From the NCBI RefSeq assembly GCF_040409955.1, contig NZ_CP123385.1, forward strand, positions 1,595,501-1,659,500: 64,000 bases of DNA. The letters are read 5' to 3'. Positions within the stretch are counted from its first letter, which is position 1, and every line of letters begins with the position of its first letter. Of this stretch, positions 1 through 9,801 are shown piece by piece. Source of the DNA: Salipiger sp. H15. GTDB lineage: Bacteria; Pseudomonadota; Alphaproteobacteria; Rhodobacterales; Rhodobacteraceae. The notes beneath the pieces were generated by a model. The model did not search any database. It had not been told where the DNA came from and was given only the letters and a program-made list of their open reading frames with translations. The position numbers were made by a program, and so were the translations under genes.

Positions 1-2052
1 AACCTCTTCATCGAGACCTGCGAGGACTGGGCCGCGCCCTATATCGGCGGCACAATCGGCTACCGCGCGCTCTACGAGGTCGAGGGGGTGCAGGTCGGCA
101 CCCGCGCCGAGGTGGCCAACACCATCGGTTACCGGCGGCGCAAGGGCACGGCGGCGGTGCTCGAGGCGCTGGCCCGCGACGTCACCGGCTGGCCTGCCCA
201 CGTGGTCGAGTATTTCCAGGTCACCGCCACCTGCCAGCACATGAACCACGTGCGGCCGGGCCACGCGCTGGCGCCGCGCCTGTCGGACCCCCTGCCGCTG
301 GAATCGCTGGATCGCGCCTTCGACCGGACGCTCCAGACCGTCGACGTCCGCTCGATCCAGCAGACGGTGAGCCGCAGGAGCCTCGGCGGGCGGCACAATT
401 TCCAGAACATAGGGCTCTGGCTCTGGCGGCTGATGGCGCGGGGCTCGACCCGGATGCCGGTGACCGCGGTGGATGCCCGGCGCTACCTCTTCGACCCGCT
501 CGGCGCGCCGCGCCAGCTGGTCAACCTGCCCTTGCCCGAGGCGACGATCACCTCGATCTCGCGGCCCGAGCACGTGCCGGGCGACATCTCGCGGCGGGCG
601 CTCGATGCCGATCCGGCGCTCTGGTACGGGGCGGACCGGGCGCTGGCGCTTTATCTGGACGGCGAGTTCGTGCCGGTGAGCCGGATCGAGGCCTGCGACC
701 TTTCGGACGACGGGCCGGGCTGGAACCACAGCCCCCACACCGCGCTGCCCGAGGCCGAGCTGCGGCTTCGCGAGGGTACGCCGCTGCCGGATCCGCTGCT
801 GCCGCCCGATCCGCCCAACGCGATGATCCGGATCGACCCGGTGCTCGGGCGCATTGCCTTTCCTGATGCCGAGACGCGCGAGATCCGTGCCACGTGGCAC
901 AGCGGCTTTCCCGGGCGGATCGGCGGCGGCGAGTACAACCGCGCACGCACGCTCACCCGCGATCCGGGGCAGGCGCTGGTGCTCTACCCGGGGCCCGACC
1001 ATGTGACGCTGCAATCGGCGCTCGACGCGGTCGCGGCCGAGGGGGGCATCGTCGAGCTGACGGCCAATGAGGTCTTCGCCGAGCCCGCGGCGCTGCGTGC
1101 CGGGGCCGGGACGGAGGTGATCCTGCGCGCCGCCAACGGGCTGCGCCCGATCCTGCGCCCCGGCGGGCCGCTGACCCTCGAGGGCGGGGCCGAGGCGCGC
1201 CTCGCGCTCGACGGGGTGACGGTCGAGGGCGCGCCGGTCGAGATCGGCCCGGACGGCGACGGCGCCTCGCCCGCGACGGTCACCTTGCGCCACGTGACGC
1301 TGATCCCGGGCCTGTCCTTCACCGACACCGGCGCGCCGGCCACGCCCAATGCCACCTCGCTCGCGGTCTCGGCGATCGGCGTCGAGCTCCTGCTCGACCG
1401 CTGCATCACCGGGCCGATCGCGATGGACGAGACCACCAATGCCGAGATCCGCGACAGCATCGTCGACGCCGCCGCGCTCGTCCCGCGCGAAAGCGCCGCG
1501 GCGCTGGCCATCTCCGGGCCGGGGCTCGAGGGCGATCCCGCCGGGGCGCTGACCATCCGGGCCAGCACGGTGGTCGGGCGCATCCTCGCCCGGGTTTTCC
1601 CGCTGGTCAGCGACAGCCTCCTGCACGCCCGCAGCGAGAGCGGGGCGCCGGTGCGCGCCATTCGCCGCCAGCAGGGCTGCATGCGCTTCTCCTTCGTACC
1701 CCACGGCTCGGTCACGCCGCGCCGCTACCGCTGCCAGCCGCAGCTGGCGATCGCCGAGGCGGTGGCCGAGGCGGAGGAGGGCGGGCCGGTCACCGATGCC
1801 GACCGGGCGCAGATCATCGCGCGGGTGAGCCGGGCCATGCGCCCCGGCTTCACCTCGCAGCGCGCGTCCGACCCGGCCTACCTGCAGCTGCGCGGCGTCG
1901 CGCCGAGAGAGATCCGCGCCGGAGCGTCGGACGAGGGCGAGATGGGCGCCTGGCACCTGCTGGCCGCCCCCCAGCGCGAGGCCAACCTGCGCATCCGGCT
2001 GGAGGAATACCTGCGCTTCGGCCTCGAGGCGGGGCTGTTCCACGAGACCTGA
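1..2052 (+). CDS. Tail_P2_I-like baseplate/tail protein with C-terminal beta-helix region (5' partial)
   Basis: The frame is open from base 1, so the start lies outside the window and 683 residues of the C-terminal part are visible. The first 80 residues contain CEDWAAPYIGGTIGYR and then EVANTIGYRRRKGT followed by LEALARDVTGW. This pattern is typical of the Tail_P2_I-like proteins of contractile tails and extracellular contractile injection systems, which sit in the baseplate. From about residue 320 the sequence changes to short hydrophobic strands (VTLQSALDAVAAEGGIVEL, then LRPILRPGGPLTLEGG) that look like a right-handed parallel beta-helix. The next gene begins 17 bases downstream on the same strand. 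The tail relationship is by motif; whether the parent locus is a phage, a tailocin or an injection system cannot be decided from here. Confidence 0.7.
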   Translation, partial: NLFIETCEDWAAPYIGGTIGYRALYEVEGVQVGTRAEVANTIGYRRRKGTAAVLEALARDVTGWPAHVVEYFQVTATCQHMNHVRPGHALAPRLSDPLPLESLDRAFDRTLQTVDVRSIQQTVSRRSLGGRHNFQNIGLWLWRLMARGSTRMPVTAVDARRYLFDPLGAPRQLVNLPLPEATITSISRPEHVPGDISRRALDADPALWYGADRALALYLDGEFVPVSRIEACDLSDDGPGWNHSPHTALPEAELRLREGTPLPDPLLPPDPPNAMIRIDPVLGRIAFPDAETREIRATWHSGFPGRIGGGEYNRARTLTRDPGQALVLYPGPDHVTLQSALDAVAAEGGIVELTANEVFAEPAALRAGAGTEVILRAANGLRPILRPGGPLTLEGGAEARLALDGVTVEGAPVEIGPDGDGASPATVTLRHVTLIPGLSFTDTGAPATPNATSLAVSAIGVELLLDRCITGPIAMDETTNAEIRDSIVDAAALVPRESAAALAISGPGLEGDPAGALTIRASTVVGRILARVFPLVSDSLLHARSESGAPVRAIRRQQGCMRFSFVPHGSVTPRRYRCQPQLAIAEAVAEAEEGGPVTDADRAQIIARVSRAMRPGFTSQRASDPAYLQLRGVAPREIRAGASDEGEMGAWHLLAAPQREANLRIRLEEYLRFGLEAGLFHET

Positions 2053-2069
2053 TCCGAAGGAGGAACGAG

Positions 2070-5000
2070 ATGAGTGAGGATTTCAGCCGCGACAGCTTTC
2101 GCCCGCAGAAGGCCTTTGCCGGTGTGTTCCTTCAGCAGGGCCGCCCGGTTCTCGACGCGGATTTCAACGAGATGGTGCGGATCATGGAGCGGCGCATTCG
2201 CGCCGCCACGGTCGACACGATCGGGCGCGGCGTGGTCCCGCGCGAGACGCCGGACGGGTTCGGGATCACCCTGACCGGCGGCGGGCTCGGCATCGGGCGC
2301 GGGCGCGCCTATGTCGATGGCATGCTCGCCGAGTGCCGGGGCGACCCGGAGGCAGGCGCCGTCTTCGACCGCGCGCGCGAGGAGGACCAGTCCCCCGAGG
2401 GCGTGCTCGACGAGATGATCCCGCCGCCCGAGGGCGACGTGCTCGACTTCCTCGACCAGCCCTACTGGCCGACGGCGGCCCTGCCGGACGATCTCGGGGC
2501 GGGGCGCGCGGCGGCCTATCTGGTGGTCTGGCAGCGCCCGGTGACGCCGACCGAGGATCCGGACCTGCTCGAGCCGGCACTCGGCGGGCTCGACACCACG
2601 ACGCGCTGGCAGACGGTCTGGCAGGTGCGCCTGCTGGAGGACGTGGGCGCGAATGTGGACTGCAGCACGCCGGTCGAGGACCTCGAAGGCTGGACCGCGC
2701 TGACCGCGCCCTCGACCGCGCGGCTCAGCACCGGCACGGTCGAGGTCGACACGCCCGAGGATCCCTGCCTCGTGCCGCCGACCGAGGGCTTCACCGGCAT
2801 CGAGGAGCAGTTCTTCCGCGTCGAGTTGCACGCGCCGGACCCGGACGCGGCGGCACCGCTGGCGCAGCAGGACTGGCGCTTCAAGTACAGCCGCGAGAAT
2901 GCCTCGGTGCGTGCCTCGGTGACCTCGATCGCCGCGGATGCGCTGAGCGTGACCGTCGCGCGCATCGGGCGCGACGCGGTGCTGCGCTTCGCCCCCGGCG
3001 ACTGGGTCGAGATCACCGACGACCACCGCGAATTCGAGCACCGTTCGGGCCAGATGCTGCGGGTCGAGGAGGTGGACGCGGACACGCGCACGGTGATCTT
3101 CGAAACCGCGGTGGCGGCGGAGTTTCTTCCCGGCGGCGGCGACGACACGGTGGCGACGCGGCACACGCGGCTGATGCGCTGGGACCAGCACGGGGTGATC
3201 CGGCTGGCGGATGGCGCGAACAGCCTTCTCACCGATCTCGGCGCGGTCGGCAGCGACGGGCTGATCCCGGTGCCGGGCGACGGCACGCCGGTGATCCTCG
3301 AGAGCGGTGTCACCGTCGCCTTCGGCACCGCCGAGGGGCCGGGCGGCTTCCGGGAAATGGACCACTGGCGCTTTGCCGCGCGCACCGCCACCACCTCGGT
3401 CGAACTGCTCGAAGACGCCCCGCCTCACGGGGTGCAGCGCCACTACTGCCGCCTTGCCATCGTGCGGGCCGCCGAGAACCTCGTGAACGACTGCCGGGTG
3501 TTCTGGCCGCCCGAGTTCGGCGGCGGCGAGGGTGAGGGCTGCGCCTGCACCGTCTGCGTGACCGCCGAGGGGCACAACTCGGGGGCGCTGACCATCCAGC
3601 AGGCCATCGACGAGGTGCCGCCCGAGGGCGGGACGGTCTGCCTCGAGGCCGGGACCTACCTGCTGCGCGAGCCGGTGGTCATCGCGAACCGCGCGGGGCT
3701 TGCGCTGACCGGGCAGGGGATCGGCACGGTCCTCACCTACGAGGGCGCGGGCGGCGCGGTCCGGGTCGAGACCGGGACCGACATCCGGCTCGAGAGGTTC
3801 AGCCTTATGGTCCGCCCCGCGGCGCAGGATGCCAATGGCGGCACGCTGCCGGGCCATGGCGTGACGGCGCAGAACACCGCGCTGCTGGCGCTGCGGCGGC
3901 TGGCGGTGATCGTCGCGAGCGGCGCGCCCGAGGACAGCATCAACTTCGGCATCGCGCTCGACGGGATCCAGATCGGCACGGTCATCGAGGAATGTGTCGC
4001 GCTGGCACCCAACGCGCTCGGCGCAAGGTCGAGCTACGGGCAGGACAATGACGGCGACCTGCAGTTCGCGGGCTTTGCCGAGCTGCGGGTGCGCGACTGC
4101 ATCCTCTTCGGCGGGCGCACGGCGGTGCGGATCGAGCGCGCCGCGCTCAACCTCTCGGCGGCGCTCTTCTCGCGCAACCTGCTGCTCGGAGGCGGGACCG
4201 CGGTGCGGGTCAACTGGGCCGAACTGCCCGCCGCCGGCCTCGGTTTCGAGGCCAGCACGATCGGCGCGAACGGCGCGGGGCTGGTGCTCTCGGCGGGGAC
4301 GCTGCGGGTGCAGGACTGCGAGATCTCGGCGGGCGCGGGGCAGAGCGACGGGATCCTGCTGGTGCCGAACCTGCTGCCCGATGCGGAGACCGACGCGCAG
4401 ATCGTCGGCAACACGATCTTCGATCTTGGCGGCGCGGGGATCCGGCTTGCGGGGCGGCTCGACACGGTGCTGATCAAGCGCAACATCCTGCGCGACTGCG
4501 GCGCGGCGGGGATCGCCGTCTCGCCCGACGCCTCGGTGCGGCACGTGGCGATCGACAACAACGTGATCGAGCGCATCGCGCAGGCCTCGCCGGTGCCGGA
4601 GGCGGCGGGCATCGTCCTCGCCTCGGCCGAGAGCGGCCAGATCCTCGGCAACTCGGTGCGCGCGGTCGGACTGGCGGGGTTCCAGGGGCAGCGCTACGCG
4701 GGCATCGCGGTGATCGGCTGCGGCAGCGTCGAGATCGGCTCGAACTTCATCGCCGAGATCGGCGGCGAGGAGCCCGAGCAGGAGGCGGTCGGGATCATGG
4801 TCCTGCCGCCCTACGTCACCATGGCCCTGCGCGGGAACCGGATCCTCGGGCCGATGGCGGCCGGAGACGGCGCGCCGGTCGCGTGGCGGGCGATCGAGAT
4901 CGGCCGCAGCGGCGGCGATTTCGACGGCAGGCTGCCGCCGGTCTTCACCGGGGCGACGGCGGCGGTGCCGACGCTCGGGGCGAGCGGGCTTGCCTATTTC

Positions 5001-5408
5001 GTGGTGGGCGACGAGGTGATCCGCGCGTCGGGCTCGCAGTTCGCCATGGCCCTGCCGAGCCTCGGGGCGCAGATCGCCGTCGACGGCAACCAGGTCCGCA
5101 CCCGGCGCGAGCATATCGGCCGGATCGTGCAGGTGGTGGACGGCGGCGCCGTGTCGCTGGTGATGGGCGGCAACCAGGTCGACTACCGCAGCGAGGCACC
5201 GCTGTCGGAGCTGGTGCGCGCCGCCGCGCCGCGCATCGCCTTTGCGAACAACACGCTCACACACCCCTCCGGAGACGTCTCGGCGCGGCTCTTCACCGGG
5301 ACCGATGCCGGCGGCGCGACCGTGCTCGGCAACATCACCCGCGCGCGCATCCTGCTCAACAACGGCGGGCTGCCCGCGCCCTTCGGCCCGCTGAACATCC
5401 TGACCTGA
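2070..5408 (+). CDS. DUF6519-type tail-associated right-handed beta-helix protein
   Basis: The product has 1112 residues. The ATG follows a strong AAGGAGGA ribosome binding site. The N-terminus (DFSRDSFRPQKAF, then VFLQQGRPVLDADFNE) matches the DUF6519 signature found in proteins of tail-like and injection-like loci. Near residue 490 there is a small Cys cluster (CACTVCVT) followed by TIQQAIDEVPPEGGTVCLE, the start of a long parallel beta-helix that runs to the C-terminus with recurring NTI, NNVI and GNRI turns. Such helices often act as glycan- or surface-binding fibres. It is co-directional with the baseplate-like gene upstream and the coiled-coil protein 22 bases downstream, so all three are probably one operon. 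The role as fibre or spike is inferred from fold and context. Confidence 0.7.
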   Translation: MSEDFSRDSFRPQKAFAGVFLQQGRPVLDADFNEMVRIMERRIRAATVDTIGRGVVPRETPDGFGITLTGGGLGIGRGRAYVDGMLAECRGDPEAGAVFDRAREEDQSPEGVLDEMIPPPEGDVLDFLDQPYWPTAALPDDLGAGRAAAYLVVWQRPVTPTEDPDLLEPALGGLDTTTRWQTVWQVRLLEDVGANVDCSTPVEDLEGWTALTAPSTARLSTGTVEVDTPEDPCLVPPTEGFTGIEEQFFRVELHAPDPDAAAPLAQQDWRFKYSRENASVRASVTSIAADALSVTVARIGRDAVLRFAPGDWVEITDDHREFEHRSGQMLRVEEVDADTRTVIFETAVAAEFLPGGGDDTVATRHTRLMRWDQHGVIRLADGANSLLTDLGAVGSDGLIPVPGDGTPVILESGVTVAFGTAEGPGGFREMDHWRFAARTATTSVELLEDAPPHGVQRHYCRLAIVRAAENLVNDCRVFWPPEFGGGEGEGCACTVCVTAEGHNSGALTIQQAIDEVPPEGGTVCLEAGTYLLREPVVIANRAGLALTGQGIGTVLTYEGAGGAVRVETGTDIRLERFSLMVRPAAQDANGGTLPGHGVTAQNTALLALRRLAVIVASGAPEDSINFGIALDGIQIGTVIEECVALAPNALGARSSYGQDNDGDLQFAGFAELRVRDCILFGGRTAVRIERAALNLSAALFSRNLLLGGGTAVRVNWAELPAAGLGFEASTIGANGAGLVLSAGTLRVQDCEISAGAGQSDGILLVPNLLPDAETDAQIVGNTIFDLGGAGIRLAGRLDTVLIKRNILRDCGAAGIAVSPDASVRHVAIDNNVIERIAQASPVPEAAGIVLASAESGQILGNSVRAVGLAGFQGQRYAGIAVIGCGSVEIGSNFIAEIGGEEPEQEAVGIMVLPPYVTMALRGNRILGPMAAGDGAPVAWRAIEIGRSGGDFDGRLPPVFTGATAAVPTLGASGLAYFVVGDEVIRASGSQFAMALPSLGAQIAVDGNQVRTRREHIGRIVQVVDGGAVSLVMGGNQVDYRSEAPLSELVRAAAPRIAFANNTLTHPSGDVSARLFTGTDAGGATVLGNITRARILLNNGGLPAPFGPLNILT

Positions 5409-5430
5409 CCCACGCAAGGAGGGCAGACCC

Positions 5431-5967
5431 ATGCCAAATGCCATCGCGACACTCGGGCGGGAGCGGACCGTCGCCACGCTGGCGCGCCGGCTCTACGCTC
5501 TCGATGCCTCGGACGGGGCGACACAGGCGCGCGCCGAGCGGGCGCTGCTGCGGGCCAACCCGCGCCTGCGCAGCGCCGCGGGCTTCCGCTCGGGGGCGGA
5601 CATCGTCGTGCCGGAACTCGAGGGGCTCGGCTTCACCGATGCGGTGGAGCGGCCGGGGACGGGCGGGCAGGGTCCTCTCGACGCGGTGACCACGGCGCTG
5701 CGCGAGATGGCGAGCCGCGCCGAGGACCGGGCCCGCCTTGCCGAGGAGCGGCGCGAGGAGATCGAGAAGCGGACCGGGGACGCGGGCTTCGTGCGCGAGG
5801 CGCGGCGCGCGCTGCCCGAGGCGGTTGACCTGATCGGCAAGGCCCGCGCACGGCTCGAGACCGAGCGGGCGCAGGCCGCCGAGGTGGAACAGCGGCTTCA
5901 GAAGGGCATCGCCGAGGCGCTGAAGGCGGTCGAGACGCTGCGCGCGCAGGGCGGGCGGGACCGTTGA
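5431..5967 (+). CDS. LysM/tail-X-like protein with C-terminal coiled coil
   Basis: The product has 178 residues and its ATG is preceded by CAAGGAGGGCAG. Residues 10-65 (VATLARRLYALDA, then ALLRANPRL and GADIVVPEL) resemble the LysM-like small tail proteins that lock tube or baseplate parts in contractile systems. From about residue 85 to the end it is charged and helical (REMASRAEDRARLAEERREE, later ERAQAAEVEQRLQKGIAEAL), which looks like a coiled coil. It closes the tail-like gene group, and the next gene is convergent. It could be a baseplate hub accessory protein; a specific function is not established. Confidence 0.5.
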   Translation: MPNAIATLGRERTVATLARRLYALDASDGATQARAERALLRANPRLRSAAGFRSGADIVVPELEGLGFTDAVERPGTGGQGPLDAVTTALREMASRAEDRARLAEERREEIEKRTGDAGFVREARRALPEAVDLIGKARARLETERAQAAEVEQRLQKGIAEALKAVETLRAQGGRDR

Positions 5968-5989
5968 TCCCCCCGCCGCGCGGCGTGCT

Positions 5990-6412
5990 TCAGGCGCGCA
6001 GCACGCCCTTCTTCAGCACGATGTTGGCATAGAGCCGCCGCTCGCCGGTCGACACCACGGCAAAGGCCTCCTCGGTGCGGTCGTAGAAGGCGAAGCGGTC
6101 GATCTCCTCGACCGTGACGGGGGCGAGGTTGGCCTCGGCCAGCACGCGGTCGAACTCGTCGAAGATCTCGGGCCGGCCATCGGGGCAGGCCATGACCGCC
6201 GCCGGGGCCTCGACGAAATCGTCGAGCGGGAAGACCGACAGCACCGCCTCGCAGGCGCGGATGATGTCGATGCCGGGCAGCTCGACCAGCCGCTGCGCAA
6301 CCCGCGTCGCGGGGAAGTTGGCGTCGACGAGAACGATCTCGTCGCCATGGCCCATGTCGCGCAGGATGGCGAGAAGCTCGCCGGTCAGGAGCGGGTCGAT
6401 GTTCTTCAGCAT
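5990..6412 (-). CDS. RbsD/FucU family sugar mutarotase
   Basis: The product has 140 residues, the usual size for the family, and starts MLKNIDPLLTGELLAILRDM. The motif GHGDEIVLVDANFPA holds the conserved His and Asp of RbsD and FucU mutarotases, which interconvert pyranose or anomeric forms of sugars such as fucose or ribose in the cytoplasm. A longer reading frame exists upstream to 6454, but ATG 6412 is preferred because the family begins here and an AGGAAG site lies just before it. No sugar transporter or kinase lies next to it in this window. FucU is more likely than RbsD, but the substrate is not certain. Confidence 0.8.
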   Translation of the reverse strand: MLKNIDPLLTGELLAILRDMGHGDEIVLVDANFPATRVAQRLVELPGIDIIRACEAVLSVFPLDDFVEAPAAVMACPDGRPEIFDEFDRVLAEANLAPVTVEEIDRFAFYDRTEEAFAVVSTGERRLYANIVLKKGVLRA

Positions 6413-6629
6413 GTCTTCCTCGGGCACTGCCTGTGTCGGGACCAGCGTTAGCACGATCGCGGCGGGCGTACACCGAAACTTGAGAGGCGTGCGGGCATCC
6501 TCCGGGGCGCGGATCGCGCGGAAAAGGCTTGTGCAAAATTTCCCGCAAAGCCTCCGTCCGAGGGAACCAAGCGGCGGGTTCCGCGTTATGCTTCGTCAAA
6601 GACAAGAATACAGGGGCAGGACAGGCAGG

Positions 6630-7196
6630 GTGAAAGACTTCGTCGAAGATCCGGACGTGATCCGGGACAGCAATCTCAGGGATGCCCTGCGGGGAGCCAC
6701 CTCCGGCCCCCATCTCCGTCTCGATGCCGAACTGTCGCGTCTCGACCTGTCGAAGACGCAGGATCGCCGGGTCTTCTGCGAAGTGCAGAGGCGAGGCTTC
6801 TCGCGTCTGGGCGACGCCTGCGGCTGGCAGGCGTCCGAGGCGACACCGGCTTTGCACGACACCATGCGCGCGCTGGCGCAGGACCTCGGGCCCGAGCCCT
6901 CGGTGGGTCCGGGGCGGGACCTGCCGCTGCACGGCGACGCCGTGGCCTACCTGCTGCTGGGATCGCAGCTTGGCACCGCCGTGCTGCGCCGCGCGCTGCC
7001 CGAGCCCGCCACCTGCGGGTTCTTCGCGCTGCCCGGGGACCGCATCGCCTGGCGCGCCTTCTGCCAGCGGCTCTCGGCCCTGCCGTCCCGCTGCCCCGAG
7101 GCGCAGCGCGTGCTGCGCGACGCCATCCGCGCCTTTTCCATCTTCGAACACGAGGCGCGCGCCGTGCTGGCCGCGCCGGCCGACGGAGCATCATGA
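6630..7196 (+). CDS. bphO: Heme oxygenase-like biliverdin-forming protein BphO
   Basis: The product has about 188 residues with an all-helical heme oxygenase pattern. LRDALRGATSGPHLRLDAEL near residues 16-35 carries the likely proximal heme ligand His28. It would open heme to biliverdin, the chromophore of the bacteriophytochrome encoded directly downstream. Its stop overlaps that gene's start by four bases (ATGA), which indicates translational coupling. The start is uncertain: GTG 6630 is used here, ATG 6588 and GTG 6657 are in frame alternatives, and no convincing ribosome binding site separates them. The call rests on the His motif, the length and the pairing with bphP. Confidence 0.75.
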   Translation: MKDFVEDPDVIRDSNLRDALRGATSGPHLRLDAELSRLDLSKTQDRRVFCEVQRRGFSRLGDACGWQASEATPALHDTMRALAQDLGPEPSVGPGRDLPLHGDAVAYLLLGSQLGTAVLRRALPEPATCGFFALPGDRIAWRAFCQRLSALPSRCPEAQRVLRDAIRAFSIFEHEARAVLAAPADGAS

Positions 7197-9760
7197 ACGA
7201 TTCCTTCATTTCCACCGACACGCCCGTCGACCTGACCAATTGCGACCGCGAACCGATCCACCTGCTGGGCAACGTGCAGAGCTTCGCGGCGCTGGTCGCG
7301 ATCTCGGCGGACTGGATCGTGCAGCATGTCTCGCGCAATGCCGGGCAACTGCTCGGGCTCGACGCCGAGGGGCTCACCGGGCGCAGCTTTTCCGAGGTGA
7401 TGCCGCGCGAGACCGTGGCGAAGCTGCGCGAGAAGCTCGGCGGCACCAGCCACGAGAATTCCGTGGCGCGGCTCTTCGGCTTCGACGTCTTCGGCGACGG
7501 CCGGCTCTTCGACGTCAGCGCCCACCAGTCCGGCTCGAGCTTCATCTTCGAGTTCGAGCCCAAGACCCGCAGCGGCGAGCAGGACGAGCTGGCGCTGGTG
7601 ACGCCGATGCTGCGCCGCGTCTCGGCGCAGAAGGACCTGCTCGGCGCCTCGGAGGAGGCGGCGCGGCAGCTGCGCGCGCTCACCGGCTTCGACCGGGTCA
7701 TGGTCTACCAGTTCGGCCCCGAGGGCGACGGCACGGTGATCGCCGAGGCCAAGGACGGCGGCGACGCCGAAACCTACCTCGGGCTGCATTTCCCCGCCTC
7801 CGACATCCCGCGGCAGGCGCGGGCGCTCTACAAGCGCAGCCTGCTGCGGCTGATCGCCGACGTCGACGACCACGTCTCGCCCATCGTGCCGCAGCAAAGC
7901 CCCGAGGGGCAGCCGCTCGACCTGTCGCTGGCGATGTCGCGGGCGGTCTCGCCCATCCACCTCGAGTACCTGCGCAACATGAACGTGCGCGCCTCGATGT
8001 CGGTGTCGATCGTCATCCGCGGCGAGCTCTGGGGGCTTTTCGCCTGCCACCACCGCGCGCCGTTGCACGTCGACTACGAGCGTCGCACGGCGGTCGAGTT
8101 GCTGGCGCAGTTCTTCGCCTACGAGCTCGAGCGGCAGGAGGCGAAGGCCACCAGCGACACGGTCGGCCGCGCGCAGCGCCTGCACGACCGGCTGATGATG
8201 CAGGTCAGCTCCGGCGAGGGGCTGGCGGCGAGCTTTCCCAGCATCGCCCGCGAGATCGCCAAGGTGATCCCGCATGACGGCATCGCGCTCTATTCCGACG
8301 GCGCCTACGTGGCGCAGGGCAGCGCGCCCTCGAAGGAAGAGTTCCACACCATCGCGCGCTTCCTCAACACCGCCGCGGCGAGCCGGGTCTATGCCACCGA
8401 CAGCCTCGTGGCGCGGCTGCCGTCGATGGCGGCGCTCAAGGAGGATTGCGCGGGCATCCTCGCCATTCCCGTCTCGCGCACGCCGCGCGACTACATCGTG
8501 CTCTTCCGCTCGGAAGTGGTGCGGCAGGTGAACTGGGCGGGCAATCCGAACAAGCCGGTCGAGGTCGGCCCGCTCGGCGCGCGGCTGACCCCGCGCAAGA
8601 GCTTCGAGCTCTGGAAGGAAGACGTCGCCGGGCGCTCCGAGACATGGTCGCCGACCGTGCTCAAGGCGGCCGAGGCGATCCGGGTGACGCTGCTCGAGGT
8701 GGTGCTGAAGCTGGCCGACGAGGTCAACGCCGAGCGCAAGCGGGCGCAGGACCAGCAGGAGCTCCTGATCGCCGAGCTCAACCACCGGGTGCGCAACGTG
8801 CTGGGGCTGATCCGCTCGCTGGTCGGCCAGTCGCGGCGGTCGGCGCATTCCATCGAGGAGTTCACCGCGGCAGTCGACGGGCGCATCCACGCGCTGGCGC
8901 AGGCGCATGACCAGCTGACCTCGACCGAGTGGCGCCCGGTGGCGCTGCGCGAGCTGCTGGCGGTCGAGCTCGGCGCCTATATCGCCGGCGAGGAGCACCG
9001 CGTCTCGGTCACCGGCCAGCCGGTGCTGCTGGCGCCCGAGGCCTTCTCGACCATGGCGCTGGTGCTGCACGAGCTGGTGACCAACTCGGTCAAGTACGGC
9101 GCGCTCTCGGTGCCCGCGGGGCGGGTCGAGGTAGCGGTCGAGCGGCTGCCCGACGGGCTGGTGCGGATCGGCTGGGCGGAAAGCGGCGGGCCCGCGGTGC
9201 GCGCGCCCGAGCGGCGCGGTTTCGGCACCACGATCATCGAGAAATCCATCCCCTTCGAGCTGAAGGGCAAGGCCGACGTGCGCTTCGAGGTGACCGGGTT
9301 GCGGGCCGAGTTCCTGCTGCCCGAGCGCTACGTCACCGACGCGCCCGAAGGGGTGCGCGGGGCCGCCCGGCAGGTGCCGCAGGCGGCGGCGTCGGAGGGC
9401 GAGGGGCTGTCGGGCGTCGCGCTGGTGGTCGAGGACAACATGATCATCGCCATGGACGCGGCGGACATCCTGTCCGATCTCGGCGCCTCGAAGGTGCACA
9501 CCGCCTCGTCTGTGGCCGAGGCGCTGCGGATCATCGACGCGCACCCGGTCTCGGTCGCGGTGCTCGACGTCAACCTAGGTTCCGAGACGAGCCTGCCGGT
9601 GGCCGAGATGCTGGCGGCGCGGGGCGTGCCCTTCGTGCTGGCAAGCGGCTACGCGGGGCATTCCGATTGGCTGTCGCGCTTCCCCAAGGCGCCGATGACC
9701 AGCAAGCCCTTCACCATCGAGACCCTGTCGAAAGCGGTGGGGCGGCTGACCGGAGGCTAA
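7193..9760 (+). CDS. bphP: Bacteriophytochrome with HWE histidine kinase and C-terminal receiver
   Basis: The product has 855 residues. Residues 16-25 (NCDREPIHLL) include Cys17, placed where bacteriophytochromes attach biliverdin. A PAS domain is followed by a GAF domain with the PASDIP motif, and then a PHY-like region ending near RSETWSP. The kinase is of the HWE type: ELNHRVRNVLGLIRSLVGQS carries the phospho-acceptor His531, the N-box reads HELVTNSVKYGAL, and IGWAESGGP supplies the W-x-E signature. A response receiver closes the protein with LVVEDN and acceptor Asp792 in VLDVNLGS. It should act as a cytoplasmic red/far-red sensor. It is coupled to bphO by a four-base overlap. The hybrid layout suggests internal phosphotransfer or a phosphate sink. 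Confidence 0.93.
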   Translation: MNDSFISTDTPVDLTNCDREPIHLLGNVQSFAALVAISADWIVQHVSRNAGQLLGLDAEGLTGRSFSEVMPRETVAKLREKLGGTSHENSVARLFGFDVFGDGRLFDVSAHQSGSSFIFEFEPKTRSGEQDELALVTPMLRRVSAQKDLLGASEEAARQLRALTGFDRVMVYQFGPEGDGTVIAEAKDGGDAETYLGLHFPASDIPRQARALYKRSLLRLIADVDDHVSPIVPQQSPEGQPLDLSLAMSRAVSPIHLEYLRNMNVRASMSVSIVIRGELWGLFACHHRAPLHVDYERRTAVELLAQFFAYELERQEAKATSDTVGRAQRLHDRLMMQVSSGEGLAASFPSIAREIAKVIPHDGIALYSDGAYVAQGSAPSKEEFHTIARFLNTAAASRVYATDSLVARLPSMAALKEDCAGILAIPVSRTPRDYIVLFRSEVVRQVNWAGNPNKPVEVGPLGARLTPRKSFELWKEDVAGRSETWSPTVLKAAEAIRVTLLEVVLKLADEVNAERKRAQDQQELLIAELNHRVRNVLGLIRSLVGQSRRSAHSIEEFTAAVDGRIHALAQAHDQLTSTEWRPVALRELLAVELGAYIAGEEHRVSVTGQPVLLAPEAFSTMALVLHELVTNSVKYGALSVPAGRVEVAVERLPDGLVRIGWAESGGPAVRAPERRGFGTTIIEKSIPFELKGKADVRFEVTGLRAEFLLPERYVTDAPEGVRGAARQVPQAAASEGEGLSGVALVVEDNMIIAMDAADILSDLGASKVHTASSVAEALRIIDAHPVSVAVLDVNLGSETSLPVAEMLAARGVPFVLASGYAGHSDWLSRFPKAPMTSKPFTIETLSKAVGRLTGG

Positions 9761-9801
9761 CCGGAGGCCGAGGGTCCGCCGGTCAGCAGCGGGCAGGGCG
9801 C

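Noticed and set aside
1878..5477. Minus-strand open frame of 1199 codons opposite the DUF6519 gene
   Set aside because: The sequence is Arg/Pro/Asp/His-rich without domain features, while the plus strand has family motifs and a strong ribosome binding site.
1..5967. Simple prophage
   Set aside because: No capsid, terminase, lysis or integrase gene is visible, but the locus is cut by the window edge, so this is left open rather than claimed.
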